From Symbiodinium natans (Eukaryota > Sar > Dinophyceae > Suessiales > Symbiodiniaceae), in contig CAJNDS010002658.1 in NCBI GenBank assembly GCA_905221605.1, positions 186,001 to 250,000 on the forward strand: 64,000 nt of DNA, written 5' to 3'. Shown piece after piece: positions 9,769 through 17,871 of this stretch. The position numbers and the translations under genes were made by a program. The notes beneath the pieces are model-generated. The model saw only the letters and a list, made by a program, of their open reading frames with translations, did no database searches and had not been told where the DNA came from. Numbering within the stretch: position 1 is the first letter of the stretch; each line of letters opens with the position of its first letter.

Positions 9769-10779
9769 ATGGACGCGGAGAACGTGAACCTATTCCGGCA
9801 GCTGGCCGCAGACTTCTCTGTCCGCGATGTGCGGAAGCTGCACCAGCTGGCACGGCGGGAATTCCCGAACCGCCCGGGCATGACCTATGCCCGAGCCGCG
9901 CGAGCTTTGCGGGACGACGTGGCCAGGCAGATTTTGGCCCCCAAGCCCCGGTCTTTAGGCAAGAGTGCGGCCGAGGGCCCCAACGATCGGCTGCAAGCGG
10001 ATTTGATCGACTTCAACGTCAACACTCGGGGGGCCAACAAGTACGGGCTGATTGTCTCGGACGTTTTCACCCGAGAAGCAGTGACCAAAGCCCTGCCCGA
10101 TAAGAAGACAGAGACGGTCTCGGCAGCAGCCCAGGAGATCATCCCGAAGCTGGTGGAGGAGGAAACCAATTATGTTGCGTCCACGGATCAAGGGGTTGAA
10201 TTCAATGGCCTGGAGGGGGCGCTGCCGGACCCCGTGGTGCACAGAGTGCAGGACCCCTCGGATCGGAACGCTCTGGCAGTGGTGGATAGAACCATCCAAA
10301 CCTTGAAACGGGACCTGGCCAGCGACGTGGCCCGGCATGGGGGCAACTGGAGCGAGCACCTGCCTGACGCAACCTTGGCCTACAACCGCCGGCCACACGA
10401 GGCCGTGCATGCGGCCCCCGAGGATGTGGAGCACCAAAAATCCACCATGTTCCGATTGTACCAGGACAATGCCAAAAAGTTCCAGCACAACATGCAGCTC
10501 ACCCGGCGCAGGCAAGAGAGACTGGAGGAGATGGGGGCCTTCCGGGCCCCAACCAATGCGCGACGAAGCTTCGAGCCCCAATATGGAACTGCCAAGGATG
10601 TGGCATCCTACGACAGCATGGTGGTCAAGGCCACCGATGGCTCCGAGACCTTACTAAAGCATGCCTTACCCGTGCCCCGCGGGAGCGCTGAGCCTAAAGC
10701 GAGACTCACCCGCCCACCAGTGGCGCTGGCAATCAGGCAACTGCGAGACTTCAATCCAGGGCCTACTGCCCCGCCCTGA
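9769..10779 (+). CDS. rve-type integrase of polinton-like element
   Basis: An intact 336-codon ORF with ATG at 9769 after ATAGAAA, immediately after the fibre gene. It has an N-terminal helical region (residues 1-65) and then an RNase H-like integrase core: first acid in LQADLIDF (about 81), second in ASTDQGVEF (about 141), third position in ALAVVDRTIQTLK (about 168). The core ends with NRRPHEAVHAAPEDVE, where polinton and retroviral integrases have a similar YN-x-RPH...APxxV block. A basic C-terminal part (residues 245-336) may be the DNA-binding end. The third residue reads as Asp where retroviral-type integrases have Glu. The enzyme would insert the element into the host chromosome. The absence of introns and the packed neighbours tie it to the viral element. 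Confidence 0.8.
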   Translation: MDAENVNLFRQLAADFSVRDVRKLHQLARREFPNRPGMTYARAARALRDDVARQILAPKPRSLGKSAAEGPNDRLQADLIDFNVNTRGANKYGLIVSDVFTREAVTKALPDKKTETVSAAAQEIIPKLVEEETNYVASTDQGVEFNGLEGALPDPVVHRVQDPSDRNALAVVDRTIQTLKRDLASDVARHGGNWSEHLPDATLAYNRRPHEAVHAAPEDVEHQKSTMFRLYQDNAKKFQHNMQLTRRRQERLEEMGAFRAPTNARRSFEPQYGTAKDVASYDSMVVKATDGSETLLKHALPVPRGSAEPKARLTRPPVALAIRQLRDFNPGPTAPP

Positions 10780-10798
10780 TTCTTTTCATGCATGATAA

Positions 10799-11467
10799 AT
10801 GAGCTCTGGGCTGTCAGCTGCCTGTGAAGCTGTCATGCAAAATCCTTCTGAGCAAAATCTGGTTAACCTGCTGGATTGTTGGTCACCACAATGGAAGCAT
10901 CGCGGACGCCAACGAGGCATTGGCTCGGGATCATATGACATTTACTGCACCCTAGGACTGTATGCTTTTGGAGGCAACACCCCTTGCATGTCGAAAGCAT
11001 CCGCCATGAAAGAAGCATGTGTCGCAGTCAGTCATTTCTTGCAAGATCGCTTTCCAAACGGAAAATGGACTTCCCTCGCAGTGATTCTGAACCCTCACAT
11101 AGGACTCCACCGCGACATGGGGAACATGATTGGCATGCCAAATTATGCGATTGCACTGGGCAGCTTTGCTGGAGGCAAAGTCTGGATTGAAGATAAACAA
11201 GGCACGTCACTGGACGAAGTTGTGATGAAAAACAATATTCATCAGCTTCGCGGATCCTGGCTGGACATGCACGACAATCCAGTGTCCTTCGACGCGCGCC
11301 GGTTCCACAAAGTCGAGCCACATGTAGGTCACATGTGGGCCATTGCGGCATACACTCCCACTGCTTTCAAGCGTTGCTCAAATGAAAATTGCGAAGAATT
11401 GACATCCCTGGGGTTCCCTGTTCCCAGACTTGAGTCTCTGCACGTAGAACCACAGTCTCTGCCCTAA
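10799..11467 (+). CDS. 2-oxoglutarate/Fe(II) oxygenase-like protein
   Basis: An intact 222-codon ORF with ATG at 10799 in GATAAATG, 19 bases after the integrase stop, so probably part of the viral element. The metal-binding pattern of 2-oxoglutarate/Fe(II) oxygenases is visible: H-x-D in GLHRDMGN (about residues 102-110), the strand SFAGGKVWIED (about 122-132), a second His in FHKVEP (about 163-168) and a closing strand IAAYTP. The Arg normally found shortly after that His (binding the co-substrate) is not evident here: the site reads GHMWAIAAY. Blocks HRD-x2-N, SF-x-GG-x2-WIED and LxSLGF are shared with the N-terminal domain of the retrotransposon polyprotein at 17250-17600. Substrate unknown; nucleic acid is an inference. 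Loss of the Arg could mean reduced or altered activity. Confidence 0.6.
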   Translation: MSSGLSAACEAVMQNPSEQNLVNLLDCWSPQWKHRGRQRGIGSGSYDIYCTLGLYAFGGNTPCMSKASAMKEACVAVSHFLQDRFPNGKWTSLAVILNPHIGLHRDMGNMIGMPNYAIALGSFAGGKVWIEDKQGTSLDEVVMKNNIHQLRGSWLDMHDNPVSFDARRFHKVEPHVGHMWAIAAYTPTAFKRCSNENCEELTSLGFPVPRLESLHVEPQSLP

Positions 11468-11988
11468 ATCAGGCGGACTTGACCCAATCACTCGAAGAAA
11501 CTCCGACACCGCCGGGCTGCCGTACCGCCGAAAGACGCGGCTTCGAGAAGCAGCCGAGTAAAATCCGACCCCGCCAGACCGCGCTACGGGCCAGAAGAAA
11601 TTTACCGCATTTTTCCCGCACTTTTGGGCGTTCTAAAAGTAAGGCCTGGGGCTGTAGGACCGCGTTTTGGAAAGGGTCGGGGCGCGGGGGGGAGAGAAGG
11701 ACTTGCCCCTATCACGAAACAGCCAGAGACTACACTCAAACAGAACGCAGTTGAGAGAACAGAATATAAGAGAGAGGGGGAAGCTGGGGAAGCTTCGGGT
11801 TTCGATGAGTTGCAAGGCAAAGGCCCTGCGATGGAGGGTTTGGTGTAATGCTTCAGCACGACCAACTTTTCACATGAGATTCTGTGACCACCTGCATCCA
11901 GGCGCTCCACATCAGCTTTTAAGGACTTTAAACATGTCTTTTATGTTCACCACACACTTGTGGGGTGGGAGACTCTGCAGAAACAAAA
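11468..11988. other. No supported gene; right flank of viral element
   Basis: GC-rich sequence with only short overlapping ORFs. No terminal inverted repeat or poly-A tail was recognised. Confidence 0.4.
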
Positions 11989-12890
11989 TCAAGTCAAGGT
12001 TGCGCCCACGAGGAAGCACTTTTGCGGCTTTTGCGGCTCTTGCGCTCCGCAAGCGTCTGTCGGGCGGCACCTCCTGCGGTTGTTGCTTTCAAGTCTCCTC
12101 TCGTCATCATTGTTACCATTGTTCTTCTCAATCCACTCGTTATCAAAGTAGAGCATGGGGCAGCCTCTTAGTCCATCCCCGTGGTTCGCAAGCACCTCAG
12201 AAGTACTGTAGCACATACCATACCTGTAATTGCTGGCATCGCCCGTAGTGTCCACGGCCCGCTGCATTTGCTCCTCGGCTGCCTCGAAGCCCTGGTCGGC
12301 CTTGGGCACCGGGTGGAAAACCATGTCACGAAGGTGGTTCGGGTTATACTTCAGGTAATCCAGAGTAGAAGGCTGCTGGGGAGCCTGCGCGGACTGCTCT
12401 GGCCAAAGCACGGCGTTGGTCTTGCAAGCACTCTCCAAGATGCCTTGAACCTCGAACTCGACCCAGTTACCTTGATCCGCGTGGAAAAGCGCGAGGAAAC
12501 CCAGCACAGCTTGATCCTGCGTGCCTTTATTCTTAAACTGGTGCGTGTACTTGATGATGTAGCGTTTACCGGTGTAGACTGGAAGTGAGAGCTGCTTGCT
12601 TTTGGAAGGCTCCGTTGAATGTCGTGCTGCTCCCATTCTTGTTAGTGACCTTGATCATGTAATCTTCTCCCATCATCAGGTTTGTTGGACTCGAAGAAGG
12701 TGCGAATCTGCACACCGATCATCTTCTTGCCCTTGCACCAAGACAGCCCGCCCTTGCTCCGAAACTCGCTGGCGTCAGCTTCGGGCCACAAATCCTTGCA
12801 AGTGCTTGACGTGCTGGCGTCAAAAAGATGGCTGGCTCGGCGGGGCGAGGCGAAGCAGTACCTTGCTTTCCAGGCGGAATTATAATCCAT
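11989..12890 (-). pseudogene. Unidentified broken gene next to the retrotransposon end
   Basis: Two minus-strand ORFs (12890-12642, 82 codons; 12636-11989, 215 codons) lie end to end. A third frame bridges them (a segment reading GEDYMIKVTNKNG at about 12625-12665), so two small indels have broken one gene of about 300 codons. The product has protein-like composition: WSWCKGKKMIGVQI-like basic strands, then YTGKRYIIKYTHQF, an aromatic-rich FLALFHADQGNWVEFEV, and a basic Gln/Pro-rich end. I do not recognise a family. No in-frame stop separates its 5' end from the retrotransposon boundary at 12924, so the element may have inserted in or just upstream of this gene. Confidence 0.4.
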
Positions 12891-12923
12891 GCTCCGAACT
12901 AGGCCAACACGTTTCCAACACCA

Positions 12924-13187
12924 TTAAAGTCTTGAGCCAAAGAAACCCGGAAAAGGGAAAACAGCAAAACTCGAAGTGCATAAGACTCTCCCAAAAGGAT
13001 CCCCAAGCATGTCATCACTATGCATAAAAGCACTGCACTCGCTTCTTCTTTCTCTCACGTGGAGACTGTGGGAGTCGGTGCACACAAAGCCTCACCTTAT
13101 ACCTTGGGCAACCTGTGAAGCTGGGCACACGGGCCCCTTTGCAGCTGGCGGCAAAGACATAACACTGGGAAGCATGCACCAATCCCC
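12924..13187 (-). repeat. Split direct repeat B2
   Basis: 264 bases matching 13782-14045. It forms the 3' end of the element. The outermost bases on the minus strand read CTTTGGCTCAAGACTTTAA, and the first 12 of these resemble the 3' end of the dinoflagellate spliced leader (11 of 12). Confidence 0.85.
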
Positions 13188-13502
13188 TTGGGAGGCACAA
13201 GCTGATCCCCTCAAGCATTGCAAGAGTTTGCATCGTTAACAGTCAGAGCTCGGTGTATGGCAAACATGAGCGAACGCAAGGCACAAGCCGGTAGGCGCTC
13301 CAATGTTGGTGAACATGAGCGAACGCAGGACATTCTGAGAAAGGCGCGCAGAGGCGAGCACGCGTGTGAAGCTTGCCAGAGGAAGGGCGGGCAGGTGGGA
13401 ACATGGCCGTCACAACCGCGACCAACTGGCTTACTCAAGACACTCGGTAGGACGAGCACAAGAGGGAAGCCAGGCGACCCGACACAGGGTGGGCAGGGCG
13501 GG
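13188..13502. other. Spacer between A2 and B2 of the retrotransposon
   Basis: 315 bases, present once, with no supported gene. It holds a local partial duplication: the words GAACATGAGCGAACGCA and AACATGAGCGAACGCA occur near 13263 and 13311. Confidence 0.5.
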
Positions 13503-13781
13503 AGAAATTTTGACACATTGCAGAAGCTTGAGTCTAGTGTCCAAAGCTTGATGCAAAACATTTGGCAGCTCCAAGAACTTGCAGATGCTCATCGTTCACA
13601 AGGCACTTGAACCGGTGAACATGCGCAAGCAATGGTGTCAGAGACTGGAAAATGAGTGCAAAAGGCCAATGAAGGAAAGTTTTCCCTTTTCCCAAAGCTC
13701 AGGCGAGCTTAGCAAAGAAACACAAAGGGGTTTTTCTCTAGGCTCAGACTTTAATGCACTATCAACCCGTTGACCGTTAGC
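13503..13781 (-). repeat. Split direct repeat A2
   Basis: 279 bases matching A1 at 22504-22781 apart from a one-base indel (GAGCTTAGC versus GAGCTAGC). It abuts B1 directly at 13781/13782. Confidence 0.85.
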
Positions 13782-14045
13782 TTAAAGTCTTGAGCCAAAG
13801 AAACCCGGAAAAGGGAAAACAGCAAAACTCGAAGTGCATAAGACTCTCCCAAAAGGATCCCCAAGCATGTCATCACTATGCATAAAAGCACTGCACTCGC
13901 TTCTTCTTTCTCTCACGTGGAGACTGTGGGAGTCGGTGCACACAAAGCCTCACCTTATACCTTGGGCAACCTGTGAAGCTGGGCACACGGGCCCCTTTGC
14001 AGCTGGCGGCAAAGACATAACACTGGGAAGCATGCACCAATCCCC
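13782..14045 (-). repeat. Split direct repeat B1
   Basis: 264 bases matching B2. It lies just after the end of the polyprotein ORF (stop at 14098-14100) and directly abuts A2. Confidence 0.85.
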
Positions 14046-14097
14046 AACTTAACCGAAACCCAAACTAACGCCCCAAGACAAGAAGGGATCTCCGCAA

Positions 14098-17000
14098 TCA
14101 AGCAAGAATCATCTCCAAGGTTTGTTGGCAAGAATCTGCTTCCAAAACCACGCCTTCAAATTGAAAGGTAGACATGAGGGTCCTGGAAGGCTCGTCGGCT
14201 AAGTTCGACGGACTGGGCACTCGTGCGAACCAACTGAAGGTTTTGGCCAAGGTCTCCACCGTAAGGAGAAGCCGAGCCAACCTGGCACCTACCTGGTTGC
14301 GGGCGGAACCACTGATGAGGACGTCCCTTGTGGCGTTATTATCTATGTAGCAAACGATGGGTCGCGAACAAATGTCATCTCTCCAGAGGACATAGGCCAA
14401 AACTACGGCACAAAGTTCGGCTTCAAAGATAATCGTACTGGATTCATCAACGCCTAAGGCTCGCTGGAAGGACTCGTGAAGTTCTACCGAGAAGAACCTA
14501 CGAGGCATCCCGTCAGGTCCTATGAGGACTCCCCCCAACCCACAACGGCTAGAACCACCAGCCCTATCAAAGGCCGCATCTGTGAAGATGTAGCAGGGTT
14601 GTGCGGAAAGATTGGAGATCATCCTAGGCGGGCCATTTCTGAGGAGGTCAATGAACAAGGTTATGGCTGAAGCCATGGCGTCGGTGATCACACACTGAGG
14701 GTCGGCTTCTGCCTGCTGCAGAGCTTTAACACAAGTTCGGCCCAACCTTCCAAACAGCTGGCCACCAGCAAAAAGCATGCGTCCCCTGATCCGTTCCAGT
14801 TCCTTCTTGGTGGACGTTCTAACCTCCAGGAGCGAGTTCAGATAGGCCGAAACTTCCTGTATCCGGCTGGGAGTGTTGAAGAACAAGACCTCGGAGTGAA
14901 GGAATCTGCTGAAGGAAACCCATATCCCCAGAGCCGTAAATTCTTCCTGGAACCCATGGTCCTTGTCCTCCGAAACTTTCCAGCCAAGCAGAGCAAAGAA
15001 ACCATGCAGGACTCTTTCCACGTGGACCTGCTCCTCGGATCTACAGATGTTGACGAAGTCGTCGAAAAAGTGCGTCATCATGAGCTTAAGGTTCTTAACT
15101 GCTAACCACCACAAGCTATACGCTATCCTAAGGTACCCATACACAGCCCTGCTGGCACCAAACGGAAGCGCATACATCTGCCTCACCACACATTTGGCCT
15201 CTGCAGGGCAGAAGTATGCAACAAAGGCAAACATCAGGCCAGCGGCTGAAACAGGAACCTGTCTGTAGGCAGCTTTCAAGTCCAGGCACTTCCCGACCAT
15301 GGCCTTGCCTGGCAAACGCTGAAGTGCTGCCAGAACCATGGCTGCGATCAAGTCCACACTCTGAGGCTGGGGAGATTCGGTCTTCTGCACTGTATCATTC
15401 AGAAGGGAAGCGCTGCAGTCGTCAATCACCCTGGGCCGATCCTTCTGAAGAATGGCGAAGCGCCTGTTGATCACTGCATCTGAGGGCAACGAGCTGGGGT
15501 CCAGCGGACCTGAAACCCAGCCCTTCTCATATTCCTCAGCTGTCTTCTGGCATATGACGGCATCATGCTCAGATGGCTTGGATGCAGCAACGAGAGTCTT
15601 CCGGCGAACTTCGGGAGTCTGCTGTGCTAGACCAGCGGGGGACAGCTTGGCAGGTTTGAAACAAGGTCCAAAAAGCCCAGAAGCTGGCACCTGGCCTGCA
15701 AGATCGACACCTTCCTTCATCAGATCTACGACTCCCAGATCCGGATAACCGCTGGCACGTAACATTTCCTGCCATAGCAGGAGGTTCTTCCCCTCCAGCA
15801 CCTTTGCTCGCTCTGGAGGCATCGATGCCTTCAGAGCCGCCTCCTCCTCCTTTAAAGCCCCCATCCTATTCAACCAGTGCTTAAACCAACCAGTCCTGAC
15901 CTCTGCAGTCTCAGCCAAGGTATGGCTTGCATTGAAGTCAATGGCCTCTTCCAAAACACTTGGCAGCAAAGCGCTGAAAGTACGAGGATGCCCCTTGGCC
16001 ACGGCGGCTCTCACAAACTCTTGTGGTTCAAAGGGAATGCCCCAAGCAACCTCGGTGGTACCTTGCGGGGGAACTTCGGGCTGCAAAGCGGCACCTGTGG
16101 TGACTTGGTCAGTGTCAGGCAACCCCATATTAACCGTAAGAGGAGTAGACCGCAAAAGCTGTGAGCCTGTGGGCAGGGCCCCGGCCGGGGCAACAGAAGG
16201 CGGAGGCGCCCACTCCTTCTTCAAGCGGGCCATGGGCTCGACAGGCAGTTCGTCGAGCAGAACGGAGGGACCGCGCAAGACAACAACTTGCTTGTGTTCC
16301 GGCACCAGGGGGGCATAAGAAGATGCTTTGGGCTGCAACCCAGTGCGGGCGCGGATGGCCGCAATGGACGGCTCAGAAGGCGGCGCGACCTCAACGGCCC
16401 GGGCAAAGCAACGCGCCACGCAGACAGCAAGAAAAGGCGGATAAGCGCACTCCTCACTAGTGGACCAGGCGTGGGACGGGGTGAGCCCCCAGGGCAAATG
16501 TTGCGAAGCGCAACTGGCACCAGGACAAGTACGGGCGAGGGCGGTGAAGGAGGGGTGGTTGTGGGCGATGGCTGTCCATTTGGGCCTGCGACCCTTGAAA
16601 GCACAGTTCTGGAAGCAAGTCCAAAAGGGACAGTAGGGCTGAGCTCGGCGCCAGGATGAAGTAGACCAGAAGAGGCTGCCGCGAGGATTCTCCACTGCCA
16701 CCATGATCTGCGCCTGGTCAGCGAAAGCACACAGCTCCTGAACCAAGGAATACAAGATATTCGCTTGGCAAACTCGCACAGCATGAAGGCCTTCAAGGCC
16801 TGGCAGGCCGTCTGGGTGGGCCGAGTCGCGCAAGGGAGGCGGCGACGGTACAACGTTACCGGCAGCATCGTACACCGGGATGCAACGTGCGAGACTGGCC
16901 GTCCCACACGGTGGAGCAATCCACAACCCCACGAGATATGGGCAACGCAACCAATGCCACAGCAAGTCCTGCCCGGCTGGCGAACTGAGGTCTGCCACCA

Positions 17001-17853
17001 AAGTATGAGAACGAGCCTCGGACGAAGGCCTAGAATCCACGCCGAAACAGTGCGGCCAAAAAGAACGCAAAGCCGTTGTGATGCGAGCAGAACCAGAGAA
17101 GATCTCAAAAACCACCGGGAAATTGCTGCGCAGCGGACGCGGGGGGGCCGGACCGGCCTTGTCGCCGGTAGACAGGGCGGGGCAGCGGAAGCCTAAGCTT
17201 TGCAGGGCTGACCTGTCGGAAGCCGTGAGCAGCTCAAAGCGCGCTATGACAAAGGCCGCAATCACCACCCGGGATCCAACCCAAGGAGCGGTCGCATGAA
17301 GCAGATGTGGGTCGAAAAGCGTGGGTCCCGTGAGGCTGAGGAGACGACCTTTGGTAGCAACAGCGGGGTCGGGGCACGCCACTGTGCCTTCTTCATCTTC
17401 AATCCACAGCTCGCCTCCTTCGAAGCTGGAGCAAGGAATGAGGCAGGAGGGAAAACCTGAACTGTTATTCAGGTCACGGTGAGGAGGGGTGCAAAGATCC
17501 TTAAAAAGGGCTATCGAAGAGAATTCGATTTCTGGGGCTCGACGCTTGACTAGGTCACACAGACAGCGCGTGACATTTGGAAAAGTGGATGCATGGTTCC
17601 TCAGGCCAACCAAAGACCCATGGACGTACGCGCCCGTTGTAAAGCTAAACTCGGATGGCATGCCTTGTCCCCGAGCAGGACGCTCGGACTTGAGATAGGG
17701 CACCAAAGCGCAGACATCGGCTTCTGTGACCCCCTGTTGGAGAAAGGAGGCTGCAAGAGATTCGGCATTGTCCGGAGAAATGCGTGAGGAGACGACCTCA
17801 CCAGTGGAAAAACGTGGTTCAGTGCCCGGCGCCGGAGGGCGCGGCAGCAGCAC
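14098..17853 (-). CDS. Polyprotein: oxygenase-like, C5-methyltransferase-like, reverse transcriptase, RNase H
   Basis: An open frame of 1251 codons with four parts. (1) Residues about 60-210: oxygenase-like domain with PPHRDLNN (about 121), SFEGGELWIED (about 143), HLLHAT (about 185) and SRVVIAAF with the expected Arg (about 196). (2) About 245-480: C5-cytosine methyltransferase-like domain with motif I VFEIFSGSARIT, motif IV APPCGTAS with the catalytic Cys (about 317) and motif VI VAVENPRGS (about 385). (3) About 780-1050: reverse transcriptase with CLDLKAAYRQVP and the active site HFFDDFV (about 930). (4) About 1085-1230: RNase H with acids in FTDAAFD, FEAELCAV, YIDNNAT and NLADEPSR. The first codon is GTG and the frame is the same as that of Gag, separated from it by a single UGA at 17872. 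The domains look complete. Methyltransferases captured by algal retrotransposons have been reported. The added oxygenase is the odd part. Confidence 0.85.
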   Translation of the reverse strand: MLLPRPPAPGTEPRFSTGEVVSSRISPDNAESLAASFLQQGVTEADVCALVPYLKSERPARGQGMPSEFSFTTGAYVHGSLVGLRNHASTFPNVTRCLCDLVKRRAPEIEFSSIALFKDLCTPPHRDLNNSSGFPSCLIPCSSFEGGELWIEDEEGTVACPDPAVATKGRLLSLTGPTLFDPHLLHATAPWVGSRVVIAAFVIARFELLTASDRSALQSLGFRCPALSTGDKAGPAPPRPLRSNFPVVFEIFSGSARITTALRSFWPHCFGVDSRPSSEARSHTLVADLSSPAGQDLLWHWLRCPYLVGLWIAPPCGTASLARCIPVYDAAGNVVPSPPPLRDSAHPDGLPGLEGLHAVRVCQANILYSLVQELCAFADQAQIMVAVENPRGSLFWSTSSWRRAQPYCPFWTCFQNCAFKGRRPKWTAIAHNHPSFTALARTCPGASCASQHLPWGLTPSHAWSTSEECAYPPFLAVCVARCFARAVEVAPPSEPSIAAIRARTGLQPKASSYAPLVPEHKQVVVLRGPSVLLDELPVEPMARLKKEWAPPPSVAPAGALPTGSQLLRSTPLTVNMGLPDTDQVTTGAALQPEVPPQGTTEVAWGIPFEPQEFVRAAVAKGHPRTFSALLPSVLEEAIDFNASHTLAETAEVRTGWFKHWLNRMGALKEEEAALKASMPPERAKVLEGKNLLLWQEMLRASGYPDLGVVDLMKEGVDLAGQVPASGLFGPCFKPAKLSPAGLAQQTPEVRRKTLVAASKPSEHDAVICQKTAEEYEKGWVSGPLDPSSLPSDAVINRRFAILQKDRPRVIDDCSASLLNDTVQKTESPQPQSVDLIAAMVLAALQRLPGKAMVGKCLDLKAAYRQVPVSAAGLMFAFVAYFCPAEAKCVVRQMYALPFGASRAVYGYLRIAYSLWWLAVKNLKLMMTHFFDDFVNICRSEEQVHVERVLHGFFALLGWKVSEDKDHGFQEEFTALGIWVSFSRFLHSEVLFFNTPSRIQEVSAYLNSLLEVRTSTKKELERIRGRMLFAGGQLFGRLGRTCVKALQQAEADPQCVITDAMASAITLFIDLLRNGPPRMISNLSAQPCYIFTDAAFDRAGGSSRCGLGGVLIGPDGMPRRFFSVELHESFQRALGVDESSTIIFEAELCAVVLAYVLWRDDICSRPIVCYIDNNATRDVLISGSARNQVGARLARLLLTVETLAKTFSWFARVPSPSNLADEPSRTLMSTFQFEGVVLEADSCQQTLEMILA

Positions 17854-17871
17854 CCCCGACGCCCCAAGCTC

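Larger units (their letters stand above)
1489..11467 (+). mobile_element. Decayed polinton-like / integrated DNA-virus element
   Basis: At least eight collinear + strand genes are packed with gaps of about 6-40 bases, unlike the intron-rich host genes to the right. They include a penton-like protein, an AT-hook protein, an Ala/Gly-rich hydrophobic protein, a capsid-like protein, a fibre with a chaperone-like end and an rve integrase. This set is characteristic of polintons, polinton-like viruses and relatives, which are known to integrate widely in protist genomes. I found no DNA polymerase B, packaging ATPase or protease, so the element is either incomplete or of a lineage that lacks them. 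Several genes carry frameshifts, one has an insertion and one an inversion, so this copy is inactive. The outer boundaries are approximate because no terminal inverted repeats were recognised. Confidence 0.7.

Noticed and set aside
8906-9853. 315-codon minus ORF opposite the fibre tail
   Set aside because: Antisense of a GC-rich repeat-like gene; the + strand frame continues the fibre pattern.
1126-11650. Terminal inverted repeats of the polinton-like element
   Set aside because: The two flanks were compared by eye and no convincing inverted match was found; a computed alignment is needed.
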